NCBI RefSeq assembly: GCF_900250075.1
Contig: NZ_LT977070.1
Location: forward strand, 1,619,634-1,683,633
DNA from: Cupriavidus taiwanensis
GTDB lineage: Bacteria > Pseudomonadota > Gammaproteobacteria > Burkholderiales > Burkholderiaceae
DNA: 64,000 bases
Reading direction: 5' to 3'
The position numbers and the translations under genes were made by a program. Positions 35,205 through 43,956 of the stretch are shown piece by piece. The notes under the pieces were generated by a model. The model worked only from the letters and a program-made list of their open reading frames with translations, was not told the DNA's origin and did not search any database. Each line of letters begins with the position of its first letter. Positions within the stretch are counted from its first letter, which is position 1.

Positions 35205-36101
35205 TCAGGCACCTCCGTTCTTGCGGGCAAAGAGCTTCTTGCGCGTCGCCGGCAGCACCAGCGCGATCGTCACCAGCGCGGCGGTGACCAGGTTCAGGTC
35301 CTGCGCCTTGAGGCCGATGAAGTCGCTGTTCAGCGCCAGCGCGATGAAGAAGCGGTACAGGATGGCGCCCAGCACCACGGCCAGCGTGGTCCAGATCAGC
35401 CGCCGTGCCGGCAGGATGGTTTCGCCGATGATCACCGCGGCCAGCCCGATCACGATGGTGCCGATGCCCATCGAGATATCGGAGCCGCCCTGGGTCTGCG
35501 CGAACAGCGCGCCGGCCAGCGCCACCAGCGCGTTGGACAGCGCCATGCCGGCCAGCGTGGCGCGGCCGGTGGGGATGCCCTGGGCGCGGGCCATGCGCGG
35601 GTTGGCGCCGGTGGCGCGCATCGCCAGGCCCAGCTGCGAGCTGAAGAACCAGTCCAGGCCGACCTTGGCCACCACCACCACCACGAACAGCACCAGCGGG
35701 CGCAGCACGTAGTCGGGCAGCCACTCCGGCTGCAGCACGGTGAACAGCGTGGGCTCGGTGATCAGCGGCACGTTGGGGCGGCCCATGATGCGCAGGTTGA
35801 CCGAGTACAGCGCGATCATCATCAGGATACTGGCGAGCAGGTCCATGATCTTGAGCCGCACGTTGAGCCAGCCGGTGATCCAGCCGGCCAGCGCGCCGGC
35901 GGCGATGGCCACCACGGTCGCCAGGAACGGGTCCTGGCCGGCGGCGATCAGCGTCGCGGCCACGGCGCCGCCCAGCGGGAAGCTGCCGTCGACGGTCAGG
36001 TCGGGAAAATTGAGGATGCGGAAGGAAATCAGCACCCCGAGCGCCACCAGGCTGAAGATCAGGCCGATCTCCAGGGCGCCCAGAAGGGAAAAGAGGGACA
36101 T
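35205..36101 (-). CDS. ABC transporter permease, TrpY-like
   Basis: A 298-residue inner-membrane protein with about eight hydrophobic segments of the branched-chain-permease fold. Landmarks are ISFRILNFPDLTVDGSFPLGGAV near the N terminus and GIGTIVIGLAAVIIGETIL in the second half, both typical of COG4120. It is placed between the binding protein and the ATPase in one operon. The start at 36101 has AGGA upstream. The same frame stays open to 36260 but that leader is Arg/Pro-rich and not membrane-like. Confidence 0.9.
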   Translation of the reverse strand: MSLFSLLGALEIGLIFSLVALGVLISFRILNFPDLTVDGSFPLGGAVAATLIAAGQDPFLATVVAIAAGALAGWITGWLNVRLKIMDLLASILMMIALYSVNLRIMGRPNVPLITEPTLFTVLQPEWLPDYVLRPLVLFVVVVVAKVGLDWFFSSQLGLAMRATGANPRMARAQGIPTGRATLAGMALSNALVALAGALFAQTQGGSDISMGIGTIVIGLAAVIIGETILPARRLIWTTLAVVLGAILYRFFIALALNSDFIGLKAQDLNLVTAALVTIALVLPATRKKLFARKNGGA

Positions 36102-36237
36102 GGGGGAATCCTGTTGCAGGGTCCGGCGTCTGCCTTGGCGCCGGTTTCGGGGCGGTGCGCCCGGCACGCCCGGTGGGGCCGCCGGCCGCCTCGCCCTGGT
36201 CTGTTCCGGCCAGGCCGGGTAGGCCGGGCCAGCGCAT

Positions 36238-36257
36238 CCGCCGCCTCGCGGCGGCGG
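36238..36257 (-). promoter_or_regulatory. Intercistronic hairpin between binding-protein and permease genes
   Basis: A perfect 8-bp stem (36238-36245 with 36250-36257) closed, on the minus strand, by a GCGA (GNRA) tetraloop, with no T-run after it. It lies 21 nt past the binding-protein stop within a 177-nt gap. Such stable hairpins often protect the upstream cistron from 3' decay, so that more binding protein than permease is made. Confidence 0.55.
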
Positions 36258-36278
36258 CATGGCAGGGCGTGGCTGGGC

Positions 36279-37256
36279 TTACTTGATGACGGTCTTTGCT
36301 TCCTTGACCAGCTCCGGCGACAGCGTGACGCCTTGCTTGGCGGCCGCGCCGGTGTTGACGAACAGTTCCAGGTTGTCGCTGGTCTGCGAGGCGATCGCGC
36401 CCGGCTTCTCGCCCTTCAGGATGCGCACCACCACCTTGCCGGTCTGGTGGCCCAGGTCGCCGTAGTTGACGCCCAGTGCCGCCACGGCGCCGCGCTTGAC
36501 GCTGTCGGTATCGGCCGCGACCAGCGGGATCTTCGATTCGTTGGCGACCTTGACCAGGGCCTCGTAGGCCGACACCACGTTGTTGTCGGTGTTGGTGTAG
36601 ATCACGTCGACCTTGCCGATCAGGCTCTTGGCGGCCGGACCGATGTCGACGGTGCGCGGTGCGGCGGCTTCCTTGAGCGTCAGGCCTTCCTTGGCCAGCA
36701 GCGCGCTCAGTTCCTTGACCACCACCACCGAGTTGGCTTCACCCGGGTTGTAGACCATGCCCACGGTCTTGGCCTTGGGCACCACGCGCTTGATCAGGGC
36801 CACCTGCTTGTCCAGCGGCAGCTTGTCCGACACGCCGGTGACGTTGGTGCCCGACGCCGACCAGCTCTTGACCAGCTGCGCGGCGACCGGATCGGTCACG
36901 CCCGAGTACACCACCGGCACCGTCTTGGTGGCAGCCACCACGGCCTGTGCCGACGGCGTGGCGATGGCGACGATGGCATTGGGGTTGTCGCCGACGAACT
37001 TGCGCGCGATCTGCGCGGCGGTGCCGGTGTTGCCCTGGGCGCTCTGGTATTCCCACTTCAGGCTCTTGTCGGCGTCATAGCCGGCCGCCTTCAGCTCTGC
37101 GCGCACGCCGTCGCGGATGGCGTCCAGCGCGGGATGGTCGACGATCGACAGCACCTTGACGGTCTGGGCCTGCACGGCGCCGCCGTACAGCAGTGCCAGC
37201 GCCACGGCGCCGCCCAGGATGGACTTGGATGCTGCGAGACCCTTGGTGGATTTCAT
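36279..37256 (-). CDS. ABC transporter substrate-binding protein, TrpX-like
   Basis: A 325-residue periplasmic protein of the COG2984 family. The signal peptide is residues 1-31 (ALALLYGGAVQAQ). The mature part starts TVKVLSIVDHPALDAIRDGV and contains the typical IVAIATPSAQAV, VYSGVTDPVAA and VGMVYNPGEANS segments. Characterised relatives bind aromatic amino acids (tryptophan/tyrosine), but others remain undefined, so the substrate is tentative. First gene of a three-gene operon ending at the 34364-34393 terminator. No trp or tyr biosynthetic gene is nearby. Confidence 0.88.
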   Translation of the reverse strand: MKSTKGLAASKSILGGAVALALLYGGAVQAQTVKVLSIVDHPALDAIRDGVRAELKAAGYDADKSLKWEYQSAQGNTGTAAQIARKFVGDNPNAIVAIATPSAQAVVAATKTVPVVYSGVTDPVAAQLVKSWSASGTNVTGVSDKLPLDKQVALIKRVVPKAKTVGMVYNPGEANSVVVVKELSALLAKEGLTLKEAAAPRTVDIGPAAKSLIGKVDVIYTNTDNNVVSAYEALVKVANESKIPLVAADTDSVKRGAVAALGVNYGDLGHQTGKVVVRILKGEKPGAIASQTSDNLELFVNTGAAAKQGVTLSPELVKEAKTVIK

Positions 37257-37692
37257 TATGTGTGCTCCCCCGAAACTTGGTTCTGGATTGGATACGGCCG
37301 CGGATGGTTCGGTCAGCCGTCCTGGCCCGCGCGCCAGCTGGCGCACGGTGCCGGTCCGGGCGGGCGCGGCGGCTTCCTGCGGCGGGAGGGAGCGTGCGCG
37401 GACGCGTCGGATGCGACAGCGATAAGCCTGCGAGGATACCACTTCCCGCGCACGAAATGGATAGTCATCATGCGGAAGTGGGGCATCCGATGCTGTCAGA
37501 CGCCCGCTATCCGCCATCGAGGCGCATTTTATTGCGCGGGAACCGGGATTTGCTTGTGGATTACCCTGATTGCGGCGGCCGCATCTTCATGCAATTGCGC
37601 GCCACCAGGGTGTCGAGGCTTTCCTCGACCCGGGCGGTGCGGGTGGCGCATCGGCCGGGTAGGATCGGGGCCTTGGGCCGGCCCCGTCGGGC
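37257..37692. other. Gene-free stretch upstream of the TrpX-like operon
   Basis: Upstream of the binding-protein gene is an 8-bp inverted repeat, CCACTTCC (37439-37446) and GGAAGTGG (37474-37481), about three helical turns apart centre to centre, in the region where its promoter must lie. No convincing -35/-10 pair was found. On the other side the region covers the downstream flank of pyrD, where no strong terminator was seen. Confidence 0.35.
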
Positions 37693-38727
37693 TCAGCCGC
37701 GCAGCGCGGCGGCGCACTCGCGTACCAGCGCCGGGCCGCGGTAGATCAGGCCGCTGTAGACCTGCACCAGTCGGGCGCCGGCGTCGGTCTTGGCGCGCGC
37801 GTCGGCACCGCCGAAGATGCCGCCCACGCCGATGATCGGCACCGCGTCGCCGACCACGCCGTGCAGCGCGCGCACCACGCGGGTCGAGGCTTCGAACACC
37901 GGGCGCCCCGACAGGCCGCCGGCTTCGTCGGCATGCGGCAGGCCCTTGACCGCCTCGCGCGAGATGGTGGTGTTGGTGGCGATCACGCCATCGATCTGGT
38001 GGCGCACCAGCGCGTCGCCGATATTGCCGATCTGGTCGGCGTCGAGATCCGGCGCGATCTTCAGCGCCAGCGGCACATAGCGCTTGTGCTGGTCGGCCAG
38101 GCGCTGCTGCGCGGCCTTCAGCGTCGACAGCAGGCTGTCGAGCTCGCTCGCGCCCTGCAGCTGGCGCAGGTTCTTGGTGTTGGGCGACGAGATGTTGACC
38201 GTCACATAGCTGGCGTGCGGATAGACGCGCTCCAGGCAGTACAGGTAGTCGTCGTTGGCGCGCTCGATCGGGGTATCGGCGTTCTTGCCGATATTCAGCC
38301 CCAGCACGCCGCCCTCGGCCTTCCAGCGCGACGCCTGCACGTTGGCGACGAAGGCATCGACGCCGCCGTTGTTGAAGCCCATGCGGTTGATCAGCGCATC
38401 CGCCTGCGGCAGCCGGAACATGCGCGGGCGCGGGTTGCCCGGCTGCGCGCGCGGCGTGACCGTGCCCACCTCGATAAAGCCGAAGCCGAGCGCGGCGAGG
38501 CCGTCGATATAGGCGCCGTCCTTGTCCAGCCCGGCGGCCAGGCCAACCGGGTTGGGAAAGCGCACCCCCATGACCGTGCGCGGATCGTCGGCGATGCGAT
38601 TGCCGATGCAGCCGCCCAGGCCCATGCGGTGGGCGCGCAGCAGGTTGTTCAGCGTGAAATGGTGGGCGTCCTCGGCATCCATCGAGAACAGGGCGGGGCG
38701 AAACAGGGGGTAGAGCGCGTTGAGCAC
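37693..38727 (-). CDS. pyrD: Dihydroorotate dehydrogenase (quinone), class 2
   Basis: A 344-residue membrane-associated FMN enzyme that oxidises dihydroorotate to orotate in pyrimidine synthesis and delivers electrons to the quinone pool. The short N-terminal amphipathic helices ([24 protein letters not shown]) that dock to the membrane are present. So are [17 protein letters not shown], the catalytic-serine region [13 protein letters not shown], and the phosphate-binding [11 protein letters not shown] near the end. Standard length for class 2. Confidence 0.95.
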   Translation of the reverse strand: MLNALYPLFRPALFSMDAEDAHHFTLNNLLRAHRMGLGGCIGNRIADDPRTVMGVRFPNPVGLAAGLDKDGAYIDGLAALGFGFIEVGTVTPRAQPGNPRPRMFRLPQADALINRMGFNNGGVDAFVANVQASRWKAEGGVLGLNIGKNADTPIERANDDYLYCLERVYPHASYVTVNISSPNTKNLRQLQGASELDSLLSTLKAAQQRLADQHKRYVPLALKIAPDLDADQIGNIGDALVRHQIDGVIATNTTISREAVKGLPHADEAGGLSGRPVFEASTRVVRALHGVVGDAVPIIGVGGIFGGADARAKTDAGARLVQVYSGLIYRGPALVRECAAALRG

Positions 38728-38835
38728 GTGGGCAGGCGGCCGCCGGGGCGGCGCGGAAGTCGGGACCAGGGCGGCATTGTAGCGGCTGGCCCGTCCGCGA
38801 GGGCGGCCGTGGCGGTGGCCCGCGGCCTGGCCGGG

Positions 38836-39633
38836 CTACGGCTGCGTCGCGGGCGGCACCGGCGCGGCGGCTTGCGGGGCTTCGGCGGCGACGTCCTCGA
38901 ACGCGTGCCAGTGGTTGCCGGTCAGCACCTGCAGCGGCCGGAAGCGCGCCTTGTACGCCATCTTGCGGCTGTCGGCGATCCAGTAGCCCAGGTACAGGTG
39001 TGGCAGGCCCAGCGCATGGGTCTGGCGGATCTGCCACAGGATGTTGTAGGTGCCGTAGCTGGCGTTGCGCTCGAGCGGATCGTAGAAGGTGTAGACCGAC
39101 GACAGCCCGTCGTCGAGCACGTCGATCATGCTGACCATGCGCAGCCGGCCGGCCTCGGGCGAGCCGGGGGGATCGCGGAACTCGACCAGGCGCGAGTTGA
39201 CGCGGCTTTGCAGCAGGAACTGCTCGTATTGGTCGCGGCTGTCCTGGTCCATGCCGCCGCCGGCATGGCGCATCGACTGGTACAGCAGGTACAGCGAATA
39301 GTGCTCTTCGACGTAGGTCAGCGGCGCCACCAGCGCCTGCAGGTGCTGGTGGCGGTTCCATGCGCGGCGCTGCGAGCGGTCCGGGGTGAACTGATCGACC
39401 AGCACGCGGCACGGCGTGCAGGCGTGGCAATCGTCGCAATAGGGCCGGTAGGTAAAGATGCCGCTGCGGCGGAAGCCCGCGCGCACCAGGCGCGAATAGA
39501 CGTCGGCATTGATCAGGTGCGCCGGCGTGGCCACCTGGGAGCGCGCCATGCGGCCGTCGAGATAGCTGCAAGCGTAGGGCGCCGTGGCATAGAACTGCAG
39601 CGCGGACAGCGGAAGTTCCTTCAGCTTGCTCAT
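38836..39633 (-). CDS. bpt: Aspartate/glutamate leucyltransferase (Bpt)
   Basis: A 265-residue arginyltransferase-related enzyme that transfers Leu from Leu-tRNA to N-terminal Asp or Glu, creating an N-degron for ClpAP. The zinc/cysteine signature [12 protein letters not shown], the Bpt start [21 protein letters not shown] and [15 protein letters not shown] near the end are diagnostic. The C-terminal 25 residues are a Pro/Ala tail. It lies 79 bp downstream of aat, the other leucyl-transferase of the same pathway, in the same direction. Confidence 0.93.
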   Translation of the reverse strand: MSKLKELPLSALQFYATAPYACSYLDGRMARSQVATPAHLINADVYSRLVRAGFRRSGIFTYRPYCDDCHACTPCRVLVDQFTPDRSQRRAWNRHQHLQALVAPLTYVEEHYSLYLLYQSMRHAGGGMDQDSRDQYEQFLLQSRVNSRLVEFRDPPGSPEAGRLRMVSMIDVLDDGLSSVYTFYDPLERNASYGTYNILWQIRQTHALGLPHLYLGYWIADSRKMAYKARFRPLQVLTGNHWHAFEDVAAEAPQAAAPVPPATQP

Positions 39634-39712
39634 GACTCAGGGGGCTCCGGGGCGGGACGGCGCGGTTTGCACGGTGGTCCGCAGCGTCAGCGTCGGCACC
39701 CGTGCCAGGGAT

Positions 39713-40465
39713 TCAGGCTGCCGGCGCGGCGGGTGTCCCGGCCCAGCGCTCCAGCACCGATTTGTCGAACCGCCACGGACTGATCGCCGGCTGTGCCGTT
39801 GCCGCGCGCACATGGGCCACGAATTCGGCGCGGGGGATGGGGCGCGCACCCAGCGAAGCCAGGTGGTCGGTTTCCTGCTGGCAGTCTATCATCGCCACGC
39901 CGTGGTTGCCGAGGAACGCGCACAGCGCCGCGAGCGCGATCTTGGACGCGTCGGTACGGTGCGCAAACATGGACTCGCCGAAGAACATCCGTCCCAGCGC
40001 CACGCCGTACAGGCCGCCGACGCGCTTGCCGCGGTACCAGCTCTCGACCGAGTGGGCCAGGCCGTTGCGGTGCAGCGCGCTGTACGCGGCAATGATGGCG
40101 TCGGTGATCCAGGTGCCGTCCTGGCCCTCGCGCGGCGTGGTCGCGCAGGCGCGCATCACGGCCAGGAAATCGTGGTCGACGCGGATTTCCCAGTCGGCAT
40201 CGCGCAGCACGCGCCGCAGCGTCTTGCGCAGGTTGGCCGAGACGCGCAATGCCGGCGGCGCCAGCACCATGCGCGGATCGGTGCTCCACCACAGCACCGG
40301 CTGGCCGCTCGAATACCACGGGAAGATGCCCTGGCGATACGCCAGCAGCAGCCGCTGCGGCGACAGCTCGCGGCTGGCGGCAAGCAGGCCGGGGGCCTCG
40401 GAATCCGGACCGAGCGCGTGCTCGACCGGGGGGAACGGATCCTGGGGGTCCAGCCAGGCAATCAT
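39713..40465 (-). CDS. aat: Leucyl/phenylalanyl-tRNA-protein transferase (Aat)
   Basis: A 250-residue enzyme that adds Leu or Phe to N-terminal Lys/Arg of proteins, marking them for ClpS/ClpAP. Diagnostic blocks are [59 protein letters not shown] and [15 protein letters not shown]. Normal length. It forms an N-end-rule pair with bpt. The adaptor clpS and clpA are not in the window. Confidence 0.95.
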   Translation of the reverse strand: MIAWLDPQDPFPPVEHALGPDSEAPGLLAASRELSPQRLLLAYRQGIFPWYSSGQPVLWWSTDPRMVLAPPALRVSANLRKTLRRVLRDADWEIRVDHDFLAVMRACATTPREGQDGTWITDAIIAAYSALHRNGLAHSVESWYRGKRVGGLYGVALGRMFFGESMFAHRTDASKIALAALCAFLGNHGVAMIDCQQETDHLASLGARPIPRAEFVAHVRAATAQPAISPWRFDKSVLERWAGTPAAPAA

Positions 40466-40505
40466 GCGGACTGCGCCGGAGGGCGGTGCGCGGCAGGCCC
40501 GCCGC

Positions 40506-41090
40506 TCAGGGCGTGACCGTGGCCCGGCTGGTCAGCGGGCGCATGGGCTTGTCGATGTCCAGACTGTGCAGCCGGAAGCTGCCGTCCTGCAGGCGGCCGG
40601 CGGCGCGGTCGGCAAAGAAGCAGCGCAGGGTATGGATCACGGTGGGGAAGGCCAGTTCATCCCACGGCACATCGGCCTCGGCCACCAGCTTCACTTCCAG
40701 GCTTTCCTCGCCGGGCGCGATGTCGAGGTCGTCGAGCGTGGCGAGGTAGAACAGGTGCACCTGGTGCACATGCGGCACGTTCAGGATCGAGAACAGCTCG
40801 CCCACCTGCACGCGCGCGCCGGCTTCTTCCAGGGTTTCGCGCGAGGCCGCCTGGGCGGTGGTCTCGCCGATCTCCATGAAGCCCGCAGGCAGGGTCCAGA
40901 AACCGTAGCGGGGCTCGATCGCGCGCTTGCACAGCAGGATCTTGTCTTCCCAGACCGGGATGGTGCCGACCACGTTGCGGGGATTGACGTAGTGGATGGT
41001 GCCGCAGTTGTCGCAAACGCTGCGCGGGCGGTTGTCGCCGTCAGGCACGCGCAACACGACCGCATGGCCACAGTTCGAGCAGAATTTCAT
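40506..41090 (-). CDS. Nudix hydrolase with N-terminal zinc ribbon
   Basis: A 194-residue protein. The N terminus has a zinc ribbon (CSNCG near residue 4 and CDNCG near 26-30), followed by a Nudix domain. The Nudix box [23 protein letters not shown] has the catalytic REtlEEaGA core. The ribbon-Nudix arrangement resembles NADH pyrophosphatases (NudC-like), but the protein is shorter and lacks the full NudC SQPWPFP motif, so it may act on another nucleoside diphosphate derivative. It lies 40 bp upstream of aat on the same strand. Confidence 0.86.
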   Translation of the reverse strand: MKFCSNCGHAVVLRVPDGDNRPRSVCDNCGTIHYVNPRNVVGTIPVWEDKILLCKRAIEPRYGFWTLPAGFMEIGETTAQAASRETLEEAGARVQVGELFSILNVPHVHQVHLFYLATLDDLDIAPGEESLEVKLVAEADVPWDELAFPTVIHTLRCFFADRAAGRLQDGSFRLHSLDIDKPMRPLTSRATVTP

Positions 41091-41225
41091 GAGGGGCGTC
41101 CGGGAGAATGGCGAAAGTGTATCACCCCCGCCGAGCGCTCCGGCGGGCCGTAGGAGCGGTGGTGCACCATCGGTCGGCAGGCCGCAGCGGCACCCGCGCG
41201 CCGCGGGCTGGCGGCACCAAACAAA

Positions 41226-41246
41226 AAACCCGCCGAAGGCGGGTTT
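41226..41246 (-). terminator. Terminator downstream of tRNA-fMet
   Basis: A 9-bp stem, AAACCCGCC/GGCGGGTTT, with a 3-nt loop lies 40 nt past the tRNA 3' end. On the minus strand it is followed by TTTTTTGTTT-like sequence, since an A-run precedes it on plus. Confidence 0.82.
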
Positions 41247-41285
41247 GTCTGCGTCGACGGCGTCACAGATAAGCATCTGTGCGGT

Positions 41286-41361
41286 TGGTTGCGGGGGCAG
41301 GACTTGAACCTGCGACCTTCGGGTTATGAGCCCGACGAGCTGCCAACTGCTCCACCCCGCG
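41286..41361 (-). tRNA. Initiator tRNA-fMet (CAU)
   Basis: A 76-nt tRNA with encoded CCA. The 5' C1 opposite A72 mismatch (CGCGGGG...CCCCGCA-A-CCA), three G-C pairs at the base of the anticodon stem (TCGGG/CCCGA) and loop CTCATAA are initiator hallmarks. The T-arm is GCAGGTTCAAGTCCTGC. Confidence 0.95.
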
Positions 41362-41376
41362 TCCGTCGAAGAAAAG

Positions 41377-41405
41377 ATTATATGGCATCTGGTTGCGCAA
41401 TGCAA
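41377..41405 (-). promoter_or_regulatory. tRNA-fMet promoter
   Basis: On the minus strand there is TTGCAT (41400-41405), a 17-nt spacer and a perfect TATAAT (41377-41382), 16 nt before the tRNA 5' end. Confidence 0.7.
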
Positions 41406-41483
41406 CACCTGTTTAACAAAACTTGTCAGCGATGCGCATTGCCGCGTGCCATAACGATTAGATCGCCGCGGCGTGGCAGAGGT

Positions 41484-42236
41484 TCAGCGCGCCTCGGGGG
41501 TATCGCTTGTGCGCTGCCACAGCGCGGCCTCGAACTCGAAGCTGTCGCGCTGCTGCAGGTCGTCGCGCTGCCAGATCACGCGGTCGCGGCGCACGGTCAG
41601 CATCCACGTGGTGGTGTCGAGCGGCATCGGGTGCGAGAACGCGCGCGGCGTCAGCACCGCGCCGCAGGGCCCGTGCTGCGGATCGCGCACCGAGGTGTAG
41701 CGGATCATGCCGAGGCCGGCTTCGCGCGCGATGCGGCCGAACGCCTGGCAGGGTTCGTGGTTGTCCGGATCGGTCCAGGCGGCGCGGTCGCGGTCGAACG
41801 GCGGCTGGTCGAGCGCCACCCCGGAGGTCTCGACCCGCACTTCGAACAGCGTCTGCGCGCGCGCGTCGATGCGGGGCAGCGCCGGGCTGTCGTTGAGAAA
41901 GCGCCAGCGCCAGTAACCGAGCTCGGCGCAGGCGGTGCGGATCTCGTTGGCGCCATAGAACACGCCCGGATCCTGGCTGGCGCGGAAGCGCGAGCCCCAC
42001 GGGGAGGGCGGGTAGCGGAACGGGGTGAACAGCAGATAGTGCAGATGGCGTGCCTCCAGGGGCACGGCCGGCTTGCCGGCGTCGAGCACCGCTTCCAGCA
42101 CCGCCTGTTCCTCCAGGCTGTCGACCAGCGGCATGGTGGAGACCACATGCTGGGCTTCCACCGCCCGCCACAGCGTGAGCGCGAACTGCCGGCGCTCAGA
42201 TGCGACCGCGGGTGGCGTCCAGGTAGTGAACGACAC
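41484..42236 (-). CDS. RES-domain toxin (NAD-degrading type)
   Basis: A 250-residue RES-family protein, longer than the usual 150-200. Conserved blocks are LWRAV (22-26), HYLLFTPFRYPP (66-77), GSRFR (81-85), and GVFYGANEIRTACAELGYWR (91-110). Characterised RES toxins (MbcT and others) destroy NAD by phosphorolysis or hydrolysis. The gene start overlaps the end of the Xre-type antitoxin gene by 41 bp, the normal order for this type II module (antitoxin first). The first 20 or so and last 50 residues are lineage additions. Toxicity is inferred from family. Confidence 0.88.
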   Translation of the reverse strand: MSFTTWTPPAVASERRQFALTLWRAVEAQHVVSTMPLVDSLEEQAVLEAVLDAGKPAVPLEARHLHYLLFTPFRYPPSPWGSRFRASQDPGVFYGANEIRTACAELGYWRWRFLNDSPALPRIDARAQTLFEVRVETSGVALDQPPFDRDRAAWTDPDNHEPCQAFGRIAREAGLGMIRYTSVRDPQHGPCGAVLTPRAFSHPMPLDTTTWMLTVRRDRVIWQRDDLQQRDSFEFEAALWQRTSDTPEAR

Positions 42237-42585
42237 GGACCAGACCTTCGGTTGTGCGGATCAGTTCGAGCGGCTTGCCGCCCAGCGCGAGGTTGTCGTT
42301 GGTCAGCCACAGGCGGGCCTGGTCGCCGTGGCCCAGGATGGCGTCGAGCGAGCGGAACAGGCGCACGAACAAGACGCCGAACTCCCACTCCTTGCGGTGC
42401 GCGTCGAGCACATAGCCGCCCGAGGCCATGCGCGAGACCGAGGCCGTGCTGATGCCCAGCACGCTTGCCACCATGGCCTGGCTGATGCCCAGGAAGCCCG
42501 CGGCGCGCATGACCGCCTTGGTCAGCGTGGTGCCGGGGTCGGGGCCTCCGGCGGGATCGGTTTCCGGAATCCGCCTCGATTGCAT
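42196..42585 (-). CDS. Xre/MbcA/ParS-type antitoxin with DUF2384 domain
   Basis: A 129-residue antitoxin. The N-terminal half is a helix-turn-helix (FLGISQAMVASVLGISTASVSRMA), and the C-terminal half is the toxin-binding DUF2384 region (QARLWLTNDNLALGGKPLELIRTTEGLVRVV). It neutralises the RES toxin encoded in the overlapping downstream gene and most likely represses the operon through the inverted repeat that spans its start codon. Confidence 0.9.
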   Translation of the reverse strand: MQSRRIPETDPAGGPDPGTTLTKAVMRAAGFLGISQAMVASVLGISTASVSRMASGGYVLDAHRKEWEFGVLFVRLFRSLDAILGHGDQARLWLTNDNLALGGKPLELIRTTEGLVRVVHYLDATRGRI

Positions 42586-42625
42586 CGCCTATGCTCCTGT
42601 TTCTTCAGAAAGATTATAGGCGATG
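42583..42625 (-). promoter_or_regulatory. TA promoter with inverted-repeat operator
   Basis: A perfect 10-bp inverted repeat, CATCGCCTAT (42583-42592) and ATAGGCGATG (42616-42625), is separated by 23 bp. On the minus strand one arm includes the antitoxin ATG itself and the other overlaps a perfect TATAAT (42613-42618). Binding would block both the promoter and the start region. No good -35 box is seen. Confidence 0.65.
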
Positions 42626-42698
42626 AATTTCAGAAGGGAAGGGCTGCCCCAAAAGATCCGACCCGTGTCGCCGCGCGGGCGGTTTGCCCGGGTCGCGG

Positions 42699-43943
42699 CT
42701 AATAGGTTTCGATATGCAGCCGTCCTTCGGCCTTCATGGTGGTTTCCAGCGCCTTCCAGTTAAGACCGGCGCCGGCGCAGACCGTTTCAAATGCCGCCAG
42801 CACGCCTTCCTCCATGCCTTTCAGGCCGCAGATATAGACATGGCCGTTGGCGTCGCCCAGCAGCGCGGCAACGCTGTCGGCGGCTTCGCGGATCGCGTCC
42901 TGGACATAGCGGCGCGGCGTGGCCGGGTCGCGCGAGAAGGCGAAGTGGATCTCGAGGAAGTCCCTGGGCAGCTTCAGCAGCGGGCCGAAGTAGGGCAGTT
43001 CGGCGGCATTGCGCGCGCCGAAGAACAGCAGGCGGCGCCCGCTGAATTGCGCCAGGTTGCGGCGCATGCGCTCGGTCATGGCGCGCATCGGTGCCGACCC
43101 GGTGCCGGTGCAGATCATCATCACGCTGGCCTCGGCGTGGTTGGGCATCAGGAAGGTCGAGCCGAACGGGCCCACTACCTGCACCGTGTCGCCCTTGGCC
43201 AGGTCGCACAGGTAGTTCGACGCCACGCCGCGCACCGCCTTGCCGTCGTGGTCCTGCTCGACCCGCTTCACCGTCAGCGCGAGGTTGTTATAGCCCGGGC
43301 GCTCGCCGTCGCGCGGGCTGGCGACCGAATACATGCGGATGTAGTGCGGCTTGCCGGCGGCATCGGTGCCGGGTGGCACGATGCCGATCGACTGGCCCTC
43401 CAGGATCGGGAAAAAGTGGGTGCCGAGATCCAGCACGATATGGTGGATGTCGCTCGAGGCATCCGCGGCGGTGAGCCGGTAGTTGCCGGCCACGGTGGCG
43501 GTCACCGGCGCGCGCACGCCGTGCAGGTTCACATAGGGATGGGCGGCCGACCACGGTGCGCGCGGCGAGGTATGGCGGCTGGTCTCGACCGCCTGGATCG
43601 CGGCGTCGTCGGCCGTGGTGGTGCCGCTGCCGGCGGTGGCCGGCGCGGCCTGGTCCGCGCTGTCCAGCTCCGGCAACGGCAGCTCGGCCGGCAGCTCGTC
43701 CCACAGCAGCTGCGCCTCGATCGGGTAGGCCTGGCCGCGCAGCATGGTGCGCCAGTTGTCGATGGCGCCGGTCGGGCAGGGCGACAGGCAGGCGTTGCAG
43801 CCGTTGCAAACGTCGGCCCGGACCACGTAGTTGCGGTCGTCATGGGTGATGGCGTCGATCGGGCAGGTGTCTTCGCAGGTGTTGCAGCGAATGCAGATTT
43901 CCGGATCGATCAGGTGCTGCTTGATGATGTCGGGGGCGCCCAT
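42699..43943 (-). CDS. boxA: Benzoyl-CoA 2,3-epoxidase reductase component BoxA
   Basis: A 414-residue flavoprotein reductase that feeds NADPH electrons to BoxB. Two 4Fe-4S clusters sit at the N terminus (Cys17, 20, 23, 27 and Cys46, 49, 52, 56). After a variable linker (about 85-150) comes a ferredoxin-NADP-reductase module with [11 protein letters not shown] (FAD), [12 protein letters not shown] (nucleotide) and the terminal LHIETY. It follows boxB by 13 bp in the same direction. Length and order match box clusters of Azoarcus and Burkholderia. Confidence 0.94.
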   Translation of the reverse strand: MGAPDIIKQHLIDPEICIRCNTCEDTCPIDAITHDDRNYVVRADVCNGCNACLSPCPTGAIDNWRTMLRGQAYPIEAQLLWDELPAELPLPELDSADQAAPATAGSGTTTADDAAIQAVETSRHTSPRAPWSAAHPYVNLHGVRAPVTATVAGNYRLTAADASSDIHHIVLDLGTHFFPILEGQSIGIVPPGTDAAGKPHYIRMYSVASPRDGERPGYNNLALTVKRVEQDHDGKAVRGVASNYLCDLAKGDTVQVVGPFGSTFLMPNHAEASVMMICTGTGSAPMRAMTERMRRNLAQFSGRRLLFFGARNAAELPYFGPLLKLPRDFLEIHFAFSRDPATPRRYVQDAIREAADSVAALLGDANGHVYICGLKGMEEGVLAAFETVCAGAGLNWKALETTMKAEGRLHIETY

Positions 43944-43956
43944 GGCGTATCTGGTT

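Noticed and set aside
37257..37692. T-box or trp attenuator upstream of the TrpX-like gene
   Set aside because: No leader peptide with Trp codons and no T-box core sequence were seen. T-boxes are also not expected in this group.
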